Shown: positions 1 to 8,536 of the stretch, in pieces
How positions within the stretch are numbered: position 1 is the stretch's first letter
Layout of the letters: the number at the start of each line of letters is the position of its first letter
Assembly: GCF_015831355.1 (NCBI RefSeq)
Contig: NZ_JADWYR010000001.1
Coordinates: 1,984,001-2,048,000 of the forward strand
Direction: 5' to 3'
DNA from: Panacibacter microcysteis
GTDB taxonomy: Bacteria; Bacteroidota; Bacteroidia; Chitinophagales; Chitinophagaceae
Length of the DNA: 64,000 nt
The notes under the pieces: generated by a model
Database searches by the model: none
What the model was told of the DNA's origin: nothing
The model's input: the letters and a program-made list of their open reading frames with translations, nothing else
Made by a program: the position numbers and the translations under genes

Positions 1-29
1 TTCATGGCTGCGTACCGGTAAAAGCATAA
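1..29 (+). CDS. possible 3' end of a gluconate 2-dehydrogenase subunit 3-like gene (partial)
   Basis: In frame 3 the first bases read HGCVPVKA followed by TAA. A short tail with a Gly-Cys-x-Pro motif resembles the C-terminus of small 'subunit 3' proteins that commonly precede GMC oxidoreductases of this type in Bacteroidota. The stop lies 36 nt before the GMC start, as expected within an operon. Only eight residues are visible, so the call rests mainly on context; the other two forward frames also give short tails. Confidence 0.3.
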
Positions 30-65
30 TCTTATCAACAGGTAATAATTCTAACACAACTTGCG

Positions 66-1757
66 ATGGCAGATAATAAGAATACGTTTGATGTAATTGT
101 AATTGGTTCTGGTATTAGCGGCGGCTGGGCTGCCAAGGAGTTTACAGAAAAGGGATTAAAAACACTTGTGCTTGAACGAGGCAAAGATGTAAAGCATATA
201 AAAGATTACCCTACCACAAACATGATGCCCTGGGAGTTTGAGCACCGAGGCGAAATACCCTTTAATATACAGCAAGAAAACCCGGTTATAAGCCGCTGCT
301 ATGCATACAAGGAAGATGCGGCGCACTTCTTTGTAAAGGATACTGAACACCCGTATGTGCAGGAAAAGCCGTTTGATTGGATCCGTGGCTACCAGGTGGG
401 CGGTAAGTCTTTACTCTGGGCAAGGCAAACACAGCGATGGAGTAAATTTGATTTCGAAGGGCCTGCACGCGACGGTTATGCCGTGGACTGGCCCATCCGT
501 TATAATGATCTTGCGCCATGGTACAGCTACGTAGAAAAGTTTGCAGGAATATCAGGCAATAAAGACGGGCTGGATGTATTACCCGATGGAGAATTTTTGC
601 CGGCGCTGGATCTTACATGTGTAGACAATTATTTTAAGGATGTGGTTGCGAAAAAATACAAAGATCGTCACGTTATCTATGGCCGCTGTGCACATATTAC
701 AGAGCCGCAACAAATTCATTTAGACCAGGGCCGCGCCATGTGCCAGAAAAGAACGATATGCCAGCGTGGTTGCCCGTTTGGCGGCTACTTCAGCAGTAAC
801 GCTTCTACTATTCCATGGGCAGAGCGAACAGGCAATCTAACGCTAAAGCCGGGCGCTGTTGTACATTCCATTATTTACGATGATAAAGAAAGTAAAGCCA
901 CAGGCGTTAGAGTTATAGACAGTAAAACAAAAACGGCTACGGAATATTTCGCAAAGGTTATTTTCGTAAATGCTGCTGCGTTAAATACCAATCTTATACT
1001 GCTTAATTCTGTAAGCAGGCGTTTCCCAAACGGTCTTGGAAATGATAGCGGCGTGCTCGGTAAATACATTGCGTTTCACAACTATCGTGCACGGGTATCG
1101 GCAAAACATGAAGGCCATCTCGATTATACAACAGACGGTAAAAGCCCTACCGCAGCCTACATTCCAAGATTTAGAAATGTGTACAAACAGGAAACCGGTT
1201 TTCTGCGCGGGTATGCTGCAGGCTTCTATTCCGGTCGTTATGGTGCAAACACGCAGGAAGGTTTTGGGGAAACGTTTAAGGCAAACCTGGCAAAAAAAGA
1301 TTTAGGCCCGTGGCACGTAAGCTCGCATATGATGGGGGAGACTATTCCCAAAGAATCCAACATGGTCAGCCTCGATACAAAAAAAGATGAATGGGATATG
1401 CCGCTCCTGAAAATAAAAGTTGATTATGATGACAATGATGAAAAGATGGTGAAAGATTATATTGAACAAATGAAGGAAATGTTTACGGAGGCTGGGTTTA
1501 AGGATATCAATGCGATGGATTCGAAACAGGCACCGGGTCTCGATATTCATGAGATGGGTGGCGTAAGAATGGGTAACGATCCAAAAACTTCCATGCTCAA
1601 TAAATGGAACCAAATGCATGCCTGTAAAAATGTTTTTGTAACAGATGGTGCGTGTATGACTTCTACCTCAACCCAAAATCCTTCGCTTACTTATATGGCT
1701 CTAACAGCAAGAGCAGCAGATTATGTTTTCGGTGAAATGAAGAAAGGAAATATCTGA
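66..1757 (+). CDS. GMC family oxidoreductase (gluconate/choline dehydrogenase-like, FAD-dependent)
   Basis: A 563-residue flavoprotein that should oxidise a sugar or alcohol hydroxyl using FAD. The N-terminus has the dinucleotide-binding motif GSGISGG (residues 14-20), and an acidic residue follows the second strand (VLERG). A Cys-rich stretch (C226, C232, C236) is typical of the gluconate-2-dehydrogenase-like branch. The C-terminus carries the GMC catalytic pair, His495 in IHEMGG and Asn538 in QNPSLT. No Tat signal is seen on this subunit; in related systems export can occur through a partner subunit, which would lie upstream outside the window. The substrate cannot be predicted. It is followed by a convergent intergenic region carrying a dispersed repeat. 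Confidence 0.88.
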   Translation: MADNKNTFDVIVIGSGISGGWAAKEFTEKGLKTLVLERGKDVKHIKDYPTTNMMPWEFEHRGEIPFNIQQENPVISRCYAYKEDAAHFFVKDTEHPYVQEKPFDWIRGYQVGGKSLLWARQTQRWSKFDFEGPARDGYAVDWPIRYNDLAPWYSYVEKFAGISGNKDGLDVLPDGEFLPALDLTCVDNYFKDVVAKKYKDRHVIYGRCAHITEPQQIHLDQGRAMCQKRTICQRGCPFGGYFSSNASTIPWAERTGNLTLKPGAVVHSIIYDDKESKATGVRVIDSKTKTATEYFAKVIFVNAAALNTNLILLNSVSRRFPNGLGNDSGVLGKYIAFHNYRARVSAKHEGHLDYTTDGKSPTAAYIPRFRNVYKQETGFLRGYAAGFYSGRYGANTQEGFGETFKANLAKKDLGPWHVSSHMMGETIPKESNMVSLDTKKDEWDMPLLKIKVDYDDNDEKMVKDYIEQMKEMFTEAGFKDINAMDSKQAPGLDIHEMGGVRMGNDPKTSMLNKWNQMHACKNVFVTDGACMTSTSTQNPSLTYMALTARAADYVFGEMKKGNI

Positions 1758-1833
1758 TTTGCTCCTCGATTTTTTTGCGTTATGTAATGTTTTAAGGGTG
1801 TCAGCTCAACAGATGCCAGTGTTATATTATTTA

Positions 1834-1912
1834 TGTTGCCGGCAACAGTTTTCATGGCATCGTCCCTTGTGTCACTCACTTGTACGGTTGTCTCATTAGG
1901 CGGCTGCAGCCT
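1834..1912 (+). repeat. dispersed intergenic repeat, copy 1 (T/A core)
   Basis: The core TTGTGTCACTCACTTGTAC lies at 1867-1885. It is flanked on the left by TGTTGCCGGCA and CATGGCATCG and on the right by GGCGGCTGCAGC. The copy sits between convergent genes. The arms are nearly the same as in copy 18 near 57651. Confidence 0.85.
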
Positions 1913-2046
1913 GCACGTAAAAGCTTCAGGGCTTCTACACAACCTGGTAAGCGTTATAATCCTGCAAGTAAGTTATCATTTAAAAAGGCTGAACCGGTTT
2001 GCCCGGCCAGCCTTTTGGTTCAGTCAATGTTGTTGTTCCGTTGGTT

Positions 2047-2868
2047 TTACTGTTTTATAAATTCCAGTATATCGGCATTAATGGTTGCTGCTTCGGTTGT
2101 AGGCATCCCGTGAGGAAAGCCCGGGTAAGTAATCAGCTTTCCATGCTTCAACAATTCAACCGCTTTTAAAGCCGTGGTTTTGTAAGGAACAATCTGGTCG
2201 TCCTCACCATGCAAAATCAGCACCGGTACATCAACATTTTTGAGATCTTCGGTAAAATTGGTTTCAGAGAAAACCTTTACACAATCGTAATGTGCTTTTA
2301 TGCCACCCATCATGCCCTGGCGCCACCAATTATCCTGTATGCCCTTTTTTACATTGGCGCCTTCCCTGTTATAGCCGTAGAATGGAAATGTAATATCCTG
2401 GTAAAACTGTTGCCTGTTGCTGGCGGTATTAAAACGAATATCGTCAAATACTGCCAATGGTACGCCTTCCGGGTTGTTCTCGTCTACAATCATGTAAGGT
2501 GTTACAGCACTTACCAATACGGCTTTGGCCACTTTGCCTTTACCGTATTTGTTTACGTATCTTATCACTTCACCGCCGCCTGTTGAGTGGCCAACATGTA
2601 TCGTTTGCTCTAATTGCAGGTGTTCTACCAGTTGCGCCACATCAGCAGCGTATGTATCCATTTCATTTCCTTCAAAGGTTTGGGTAGAGCGTCCATGACC
2701 TCGTCGGTCGTGTGCTACCACGCGGAAGCCATTGTCAAGAAAAAACATCATTTGTGCATCCCAATCATCAGAAGATAGCGGCCAGCCATGGTGAAACATA
2801 ATGGGCTGCCCTGTTCCCCAGTCTTTGTAATAGATCTCAACGCCGTCTTTTAACTTTAGTGTACTCAT
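2047..2868 (-). CDS. alpha/beta hydrolase, cofactor-free haloperoxidase/arylesterase type
   Basis: A 273-residue single-domain alpha/beta hydrolase, close to the usual length for non-heme chloroperoxidase/arylesterase proteins. The oxyanion region HHGWP (26-30) is followed by the nucleophile elbow GHSTGG with Ser95. The acid is probably Asp224 in GEDDQIVP and the base His253 in GFPHGMP. There is no signal peptide, so it should be cytoplasmic. Members hydrolyse small esters and can perhydrolyse short acids; the physiological substrate cannot be told from sequence. It is transcribed alone, convergent with the GMC oxidoreductase. Confidence 0.9.
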   Translation of the reverse strand: MSTLKLKDGVEIYYKDWGTGQPIMFHHGWPLSSDDWDAQMMFFLDNGFRVVAHDRRGHGRSTQTFEGNEMDTYAADVAQLVEHLQLEQTIHVGHSTGGGEVIRYVNKYGKGKVAKAVLVSAVTPYMIVDENNPEGVPLAVFDDIRFNTASNRQQFYQDITFPFYGYNREGANVKKGIQDNWWRQGMMGGIKAHYDCVKVFSETNFTEDLKNVDVPVLILHGEDDQIVPYKTTALKAVELLKHGKLITYPGFPHGMPTTEAATINADILEFIKQ

Positions 2869-3264
2869 GGTTTACATGTTTTAGTGGTGATTGAAAATTT
2901 TGTCTGGTTTTATTTTCCTGGAACTTACAGGTTACAGTTACCGGTAACTTCATTATTCAGTATAATGTTCATCATTTTACACAGCAGCATGCTTACAGCG
3001 GCCGGGTATCCTGTAAGAATTCAGGGCGTTTCTTTCAACAAGCAATAAATTGTAGTTAGAGCAAACAGAAAGGCAAGGTGTGCTTTTCTTTGGTTAAATG
3101 TTGTTTACGCAATATATAAGATAATTGGAATGCCAGGGAATTTTGTTTGTTACGTTTTGGTTAGGCATGTTTATAGAAGGTTGTTTGAAAGCAGGAATAC
3201 CGGTATACTTATTTTAATTGCATGCTGGTGCAACGGGTAAGACTTTTTTGCTATCAATCTGCGC
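2869..3264. other. intergenic region with no recognised gene
   Basis: This 396-base gap separates divergently transcribed genes and presumably holds both promoters. I see no ORF with a credible start, no RNA fold and no copy of the dispersed repeat. I could not find an exact TAnnTTTG element close to either start. Confidence 0.5.
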
Positions 3265-3705
3265 ATGAAGTATATGTTTTTGCTATTAACCGTTATCGGG
3301 ATTTTTGGTTTATCCTGTAGTAAAAGTAGCAACGCAGGTCTGCCGGAGGGTACTTGGAAGCTCACAACAATATATGACCGTGTCAACGATATTACATTGC
3401 TGCCGGCAAACGGTACAGGTGACCATATTGTTTTGCAATTCAGGGGAAACAGTTTTAGTGGCAGCACTTTTAAAAACACGATTACAGATGGCAGTTTTAC
3501 TACTCCCGGGGCCGGTAAAATTGTATTTGGTTTTTATAACACCACGTATGTAGAAGAGGATGAATTTGGCCATCCACTGCTTAGTGTATTAAGTTCCTGT
3601 TTGCTGTCCTCTTCATCGCCGTGCAAACCTTGTGATTATACGCTGGAAGGTGATAAACTCATTATTAGTTCGCCATATATCTACGAACTAACTTTTGAGC
3701 GTTAA
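3265..3705 (+). CDS. hypothetical lipoprotein, lipocalin/META-like size
   Basis: A 146-residue protein with a lipoprotein signal peptide: MKYM, a hydrophobic stretch, then the lipobox LSCS with Cys at about residue 18. The mature part starts with GTWKLTTIYD and contains many short beta-strand-like segments. This resembles small Bacteroidota lipoproteins of lipocalin-like or META-like type, but I see no diagnostic motif and assign no function. Four cysteines near the C-terminus (SSCLL...SPCKPC) could form disulfides or bind a metal. A strong terminator follows directly, so it is probably monocistronic. Confidence 0.7.
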   Translation: MKYMFLLLTVIGIFGLSCSKSSNAGLPEGTWKLTTIYDRVNDITLLPANGTGDHIVLQFRGNSFSGSTFKNTITDGSFTTPGAGKIVFGFYNTTYVEEDEFGHPLLSVLSSCLLSSSSPCKPCDYTLEGDKLIISSPYIYELTFER

Positions 3706-3721
3706 AAAATGAGCGTTGAGT

Positions 3722-3750
3722 AAAAGCGGCACGTCAGTGCCGCTTTTTTT
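3722..3750 (+). terminator. intrinsic terminator after the lipoprotein gene
   Basis: AAAAGCGGCAC, a GTCA loop, then GTGCCGCTTTTTTT: an 8-bp GC-rich stem with a T run, starting 17 nt after the stop codon at 3705. Confidence 0.88.
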
Positions 3751-4000
3751 ATCCCGCTATTTTACCGCTTATCAGATTTCCGATCATTTCGAATTTAACA
3801 GAATTTGTATAAATTATTGAAAATCAATGTATTTATATTTTGCCTATTATCTTCTACTGCAAATTACTTTAAGAAACTTGGTACTTTGTATTGCATAGTA
3901 TTGAAAAACTCCCCATCTTTGTGTTGTCAAGGTTAGAGCACAGGAAAAGGAAGATAATAACAGGAAGTTTTTTATACAAAAGTGTATCGCTGCTGCCCAG

Positions 4001-4059
4001 GGCGAAAGCGTACAAGGGAGTGACACAACAGGAGCTGAAAAGAGTGCTTCAGCCGGTTA
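4001..4059 (-). repeat. dispersed intergenic repeat, degenerate copy (T/A core)
   Basis: On the minus strand the core reads TTGTGTCACTCCCTTGTAC (4010-4028), differing from the consensus at one position, and is preceded by AACCGGCTG and CTCCTG. It lies in the leader region upstream of padR. A 63-codon ORF that runs across it (3891-4082) is not a credible gene. Confidence 0.7.
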
Positions 4060-4147
4060 CCAAAAAATCTAACAATATTTAATAACCGTTCCGCCATTGT
4101 TTGCAATATGAAGTAAGCAACGGGGGAACAAACACAAACTCCGGAAC

Positions 4148-4525
4148 ATGGATATACAGAACACACAAAGCCAGATGCGGAAAGGAGTATTGGAGTTTTG
4201 CATTTTATCTGTTATACGCCAGGGGGAAGTTTACCCGAGTGATATAGTAGAAAAAATGAAGGCCGCCAACCTGAATATACTGGAAGGCACCCTTTACCCG
4301 CTGCTTACAAGGCTGAAAAATGCCGGGCTTTTAACTTACCGTTGGGTTGAAAGCAATAGCGGACCGCCAAGAAAATACTTCCTGATGACCGACAAGGGAA
4401 TTGAATTTTATGCCGAGTTGGAAAGAACATGGAAAGAACTGGCAGATGCGGTACATGCGCTTACTTTACCGGCCAACAACGAGAACGGTACCTCACACCT
4501 TAACCAAATAAATGATGAACAATGA
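4148..4525 (+). CDS. PadR family transcriptional regulator
   Basis: A 125-residue winged-helix protein of the PadR family. The family pattern is clear: RKGVLEFCILSVI, then the recognition region GTLYPLLTRLKNAGLL (about residues 38-55), then the wing SGPPRKYFLMTDKG (about 71-85). The C-terminal helix is short, as in the PadR-s2 type. Its stop overlaps the next start as ATGA, so it is translationally coupled to the PspC-domain protein. This pairing is common in Bacteroidota and suggests control of an envelope-stress response, probably with autoregulation. The ATG at 4148 is the only reasonable start. Confidence 0.92.
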   Translation: MDIQNTQSQMRKGVLEFCILSVIRQGEVYPSDIVEKMKAANLNILEGTLYPLLTRLKNAGLLTYRWVESNSGPPRKYFLMTDKGIEFYAELERTWKELADAVHALTLPANNENGTSHLNQINDEQ

Positions 4526-6714
4526 AAAAGGTAATCAACATAAACTTCCAGGGCAGGGTGGTTCCCATAGAAGAAACTGCTTACGACATACTGAAGCAGT
4601 ATGTAGAAAGCCTTCGCCGCTTTTTTGCCAACGAAGAAGGAAAGGATGAGATCATAAATGATATAGAAGGTCGTATTGCCGAACTTTTTGGAGAAACACT
4701 TAAGAAAGGTGGTACCTGTATTACAGATGATGATGTAAATGCCATCATCAACAGCATGGGCCGCCCCGAAGAATTTGAAACAGAAGAAGCAAGTGTACGT
4801 GAGCAACTTGGTGGCCAGCAATACACCAATACAGGAAACGCATCTTCTTCAACATCCTCTTCTTACCAGTCTTATACCGATAACACAACAACAGGCTCAG
4901 TAAGACCTGAACGTTTTTACAGGGATGAAAACAATAAGCTGCTTGGTGGTGTATGTGCCGGTCTGGCCAACTACTTTAATATCGACAAACTGGTGGTACG
5001 TATTCTGTTTGTTATATTCACTTTTGGTTTTGGCTTTGGCTTTATTGCTTACCTTATTTTGTGGGTAGCAATTCCAAGTTCAGCTTCCACACTTATCGGT
5101 TCTGTACGTAAACGCCTTTTCAGAGATCCGGACAATAAGCTTATCGGCGGTGTATGTGGTGGCCTGGCTTCTTACTTTGGAGTAAATGTATGGGTGCCAA
5201 GAATATTGTTTTTGATACCATTCTTATCAATCGTTACAAGCTGGAACCACTGGGGCATGTTTGATTTTCCCAATTTTGTAAACCTGTCCTTTAGCCCCGG
5301 AGCAACATTGATCTATATTATCCTCTGGCTCATTTTACCCGAGGCGCTTACAACATCTGATAAGCTGGAAATGAAAGGCGAGAAAGTAGACCTGAACAGT
5401 ATCAAAAATACCATCCAGAAAGATATGGAAGGTTTTGGCGAGCGTGCAAAAGCATTTGGCGCAGAAGTGGGCGAGAGGGCAGCAGAGTTAGGCAGTACCA
5501 TAGGCGCAAGAGGTAAGCAGTTTAGTGCAGAAGCAGGCGGTGTGGCAAAAAAGGCCGGTACTACTCTTGGCGATATCATTGTGCTGATCTTTAAAATATT
5601 TGCCTACTTTATACTTGCTGTAGTATTAATAGCCATTGTATGTTCTTTGTTTGGTATCGGTATTGCCTTTACAGGTTTGCTGCCACTTAAAGGATACATC
5701 ATCAACGATGGATGGCAGAACATGCTGGCATGGGGCGCGTACATCTTCTTTATATGGGTACCTGTAATCGGCATCATTACCTGGATCATCCGCAGAATAG
5801 CAAAGATCAAAAGCAACAGCAGTGTAATGCGTTTCAGCTTTGCAGCAATGTGGATACTTGGCTGGTTCTGTGTAATTGGTCTCATTGCTTCTTTAAGAAA
5901 TGATTTCTCTTACCACAATAACCCGGTTGAAACAAATGTGCCACTGAGTAACCCTGGAGTAAACAAGCTGGAACTGAAGTTGCAAAAAGATACCCGCTAT
6001 TATTTTACCGATAATTTCTTACACTTTGAGCCGTTCGCTAACATAGATGAAGACACAGCTTTTGTACAAAACATACACATACGTGTAATGAAATCTGAAA
6101 CAGACAGCTTTCATGTAACAATGCTGAAAATGGTAAATGCTGCAACAAAAGCAGAAGCAGATGCAAAAGCTTCAAGAATGGAATTCAGCCTGGCACAAAA
6201 AGATACAAGCCTGTTTTTCGACCGGGGCATACCAATCTCGAAGCAGGATAAATTCCGCAACCAGACAATATACATCACTGTATATGTACCCGTAGGAAAA
6301 AGGATCTATATAAAAGACAACGTGGGCTGGAGCGACAGGTTTCATATACAGCTTGGCAACGATGTAGATAGCTGGAGATGGAGATACGACGAAGACGGAT
6401 TTCACTGGGATAGCAACGTAGATTATACAATGACAGGCGATGGTTTAAAACGCACATATGCAGAAGCAGACGATGAGCGTAACGATGACAACAATGATGA
6501 TGAAAACAGGGCACCTGCAGAAGAATACAAAGACAGGGTAGATACAATCAGGAACAAAGGCACAGACTCAAGCCGTTACCGTTACCAGCCTGCAAAAGAA
6601 GAACAGCAGAAGACAGAAGTAAAGGTTACGGTAGAAGCACCCAAAACAAAAAGCATCATGAATATAAACGTGCACGACCTTGCGTCAACATTTATTGAAA
6701 GAACTGCTATTTAA
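4522..6714 (+). CDS. PspC domain-containing membrane protein with two PspC repeats
   Basis: A 730-residue membrane protein. Residues 1-90 form a soluble domain (MKKVININFQGRVVPIEE...) typical of PspC proteins in this phylum. A Ser/Thr-rich linker (105-125) follows. Two PspC units lie at about 131-186 (NNKLLGGVCAGLANYF) and 198-275 (DNKLIGGVCGGLASYFG), each with a hydrophobic hairpin. Three further hydrophobic segments lie at about 350-470. The C-terminal third is polar, with an Asp/Glu-rich stretch near 650. Phage-shock protein C relatives sense or buffer membrane stress. Here the protein is coupled to a PadR regulator by a 4-nt overlap, so the two probably act as one stress module. Confidence 0.9.
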   Translation: MKKVININFQGRVVPIEETAYDILKQYVESLRRFFANEEGKDEIINDIEGRIAELFGETLKKGGTCITDDDVNAIINSMGRPEEFETEEASVREQLGGQQYTNTGNASSSTSSSYQSYTDNTTTGSVRPERFYRDENNKLLGGVCAGLANYFNIDKLVVRILFVIFTFGFGFGFIAYLILWVAIPSSASTLIGSVRKRLFRDPDNKLIGGVCGGLASYFGVNVWVPRILFLIPFLSIVTSWNHWGMFDFPNFVNLSFSPGATLIYIILWLILPEALTTSDKLEMKGEKVDLNSIKNTIQKDMEGFGERAKAFGAEVGERAAELGSTIGARGKQFSAEAGGVAKKAGTTLGDIIVLIFKIFAYFILAVVLIAIVCSLFGIGIAFTGLLPLKGYIINDGWQNMLAWGAYIFFIWVPVIGIITWIIRRIAKIKSNSSVMRFSFAAMWILGWFCVIGLIASLRNDFSYHNNPVETNVPLSNPGVNKLELKLQKDTRYYFTDNFLHFEPFANIDEDTAFVQNIHIRVMKSETDSFHVTMLKMVNAATKAEADAKASRMEFSLAQKDTSLFFDRGIPISKQDKFRNQTIYITVYVPVGKRIYIKDNVGWSDRFHIQLGNDVDSWRWRYDEDGFHWDSNVDYTMTGDGLKRTYAEADDERNDDNNDDENRAPAEEYKDRVDTIRNKGTDSSRYRYQPAKEEQQKTEVKVTVEAPKTKSIMNINVHDLASTFIERTAI

Positions 6715-6735
6715 ACTCGGTTAAGGTTGGGAGCA

Positions 6736-6776
6736 AAAGAACCCTGGACCAATTCCGGATCGGGGTTCTTCCCTTC
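6736..6776 (+). terminator. probable terminator after the PspC gene
   Basis: AAGAACCC at 6737-6744 pairs with GGGTTCTT at about 6764-6771 across a loop of about 20 nt, followed by a pyrimidine/T tract and then an A run. The long loop lowers confidence. A second weak stem (AACTGCGG with CTGCAGTT) follows at about 6810-6840. Confidence 0.5.
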
Positions 6777-6842
6777 TTAAAAAAAATTTCATTCGCTGAC
6801 ACAATCAGAAACTGCGGTCAATAAAAGACTGCAGTTTTCTTT

Positions 6843-6916
6843 TTATGTAGCCAGCTGCATTACTACTATTAAGCCCCTGTTGTGTCACTCACTTGTACGG
6901 CTAAAACAATATTCGG
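6843..6916 (+). repeat. dispersed intergenic repeat, copy 2 (T/A core)
   Basis: The core TTGTGTCACTCACTTGTAC is at 6880-6898. The left arm contains CCAGCTGCATTACTACTATTA, in the style shared with copies at 26057, 32199 and 48258. It lies between convergent genes. Confidence 0.85.
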
Positions 6917-6964
6917 CAACACGAAGCGAAATTGCGAAGTACGTGGATGGAAGAACATGGGGAG

Positions 6965-7101
6965 GCGTGAAACGTGAGACGTCAAATGTGGAAATAAATC
7001 ATGCTTATAAAATCGAATAATAAATGATCAGTGTATACATAAATAAGCGAGTTATAAGATTTGACATTTCACTTCTCACCTTTCACGTTTGACGATTCAC
7101 G
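6965..7101. repeat. imperfect inverted repeat built of GTGAAACGTGAGACGTCAA-like words
   Basis: The left arm (6965-6989) reads CGTGAAACGTGAGACGTCAA and onward. The right arm (7059-7101) contains ATTTGACATTTCAC, TTCTCACCTTTCACG and TTTGACGATTCACG, largely the reverse complement in repeated 6-8 nt words. About 70 AT-rich bases separate the arms. It lies just after the purD stop. It may help terminate purD transcription or be a separate repeat family. Confidence 0.5.
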
Positions 7102-7120
7102 ATGGCCGCTTCATCTCGCC

Positions 7121-8398
7121 TTATCGAAACTCGTAACCAATATCATTTCTAAAGTTCATGCCATCGAAAGAGATTTGTTGTAATATTTCTTTCGATTTAT
7201 TTACTGCTTCGGTAATGTTCCCGCCGGAAGAAGTTACTGTTAAAACACGACCGCCATTGGTTAAGACATCATCGCCATTTTGCTTTGTGCCTGCATGAAA
7301 AACGATTGAATCATTTTCCATCTTCAAATTATCAAGACCACTAATTTTCAGGTTCTTTTTGTAATCACCAGGATAGCCGCCGCTTACCGCAACAACCGTT
7401 GCATAGGCTTTATCGCTGTATTTGATTTCCTGATCTTTAAGATTGCCATTGTGTACAGCAAGAAATAATTCTACAAGATCATTTTGTAAGCGTGGCATTA
7501 CAACTTCCGTTTCAGGGTCGCCCATGCGGCAGTTGTATTCAATCACGTATGGTTCGTTGTTTACACTGATTAAGCCAAAGAAAACAAAACCTTTGTAAGT
7601 AATATTTTCCGCAGCAAGACCATTGATAGTAGGTTCAATAATGCGGCTGATAACTTTTTGCATAAATACGTCATCCACAAATGGAACAGGTGTTACACAG
7701 CCCATACCACCCGTGTTAAGGCCGGTATCACCTTCGCCAATTCTTTTATAGTCTTTTGCGTGCCCGATAATTTGATAATCTTTACCATCAGTCAAAACAA
7801 ATACACTCGTTTCTATACCATCCAGAAATTCTTCAATCACTACTTTACTGCTGGCATCACCAAATTGCTTGTTGATGATCATTTCTTCAAATGTCTTCAA
7901 CGCGTCTTCATGCGTAGTATTTATTACAACACCTTTGCCTGCGGCGAGGCCGTCAGCCTTCAGTACAACAGGCAGGCTATGATTGGCTATATAAGTTTTT
8001 CCTTCCTCAAAGTTCTCAGTGGTAAACTCTGCATAGCCCGCAGTAGGAATGCTATGCCGCTGCATAAATTTCTTCGAAAAGGCTTTACTGCCTTCCAGTT
8101 GCGCACCATAGGCTGCAGGCCCTATTACAGGAACATCAGGCAATGCCTGCTGGTAAAAATCAAAAACACCTTTTACCAATGGTTCTTCCGGGCCCACTAC
8201 AACAAGCCCTATTTCGTTTTCCTGGCAAAACTTCTTTTGCATTTCAAAGTCTGTTGCGCTCATGTGTATATTGGTACCACACAATGCCGTGCCTGCATTA
8301 CCCGGAGCAATGAATAGTTTATCACAATGTTTGCTCTGTATCATTTTCCAGGCAAGTGCATGTTCCCGCCCACCGGAACCCAAAAGAAGTATATTCAT
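7121..8398 (-). CDS. purD: phosphoribosylamine-glycine ligase (GAR synthetase)
   Basis: A 425-residue enzyme of de novo purine synthesis that joins glycine to 5-phosphoribosylamine using ATP. The N-terminal motif LLLGSGGREHALAWKM (residues 4-19) is diagnostic. The central ATP-grasp domain includes LKADGLAAGKGVVI (about 145-158) and the C-terminal part of the grasp contains YVIEYNCRMGDPETEVVMPRL. Length and domain order are normal. No other pur gene is adjacent, so it stands alone, divergent from the POT transporter. Confidence 0.96.
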   Translation of the reverse strand: MNILLLGSGGREHALAWKMIQSKHCDKLFIAPGNAGTALCGTNIHMSATDFEMQKKFCQENEIGLVVVGPEEPLVKGVFDFYQQALPDVPVIGPAAYGAQLEGSKAFSKKFMQRHSIPTAGYAEFTTENFEEGKTYIANHSLPVVLKADGLAAGKGVVINTTHEDALKTFEEMIINKQFGDASSKVVIEEFLDGIETSVFVLTDGKDYQIIGHAKDYKRIGEGDTGLNTGGMGCVTPVPFVDDVFMQKVISRIIEPTINGLAAENITYKGFVFFGLISVNNEPYVIEYNCRMGDPETEVVMPRLQNDLVELFLAVHNGNLKDQEIKYSDKAYATVVAVSGGYPGDYKKNLKISGLDNLKMENDSIVFHAGTKQNGDDVLTNGGRVLTVTSSGGNITEAVNKSKEILQQISFDGMNFRNDIGYEFR

Positions 8399-8536
8399 AA
8401 AAGCGCAGTTAAAAATGAGTAAAGTTGCGCGAAAGTAAAGCAGTATTTATAAATGAATGTTAGCATTTAGAATTTTACTGTATTTTGGGCACTTATAATT
8501 TTAATAACCTTCAATCGAAATTCAAATCTGCCTGCT

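Noticed and set aside
3891-4082. 63-codon ORF between the lipoprotein and padR
   Set aside because: Part of its sequence is a degenerate copy of the dispersed repeat, it has no recognisable domain and its codon use is irregular.
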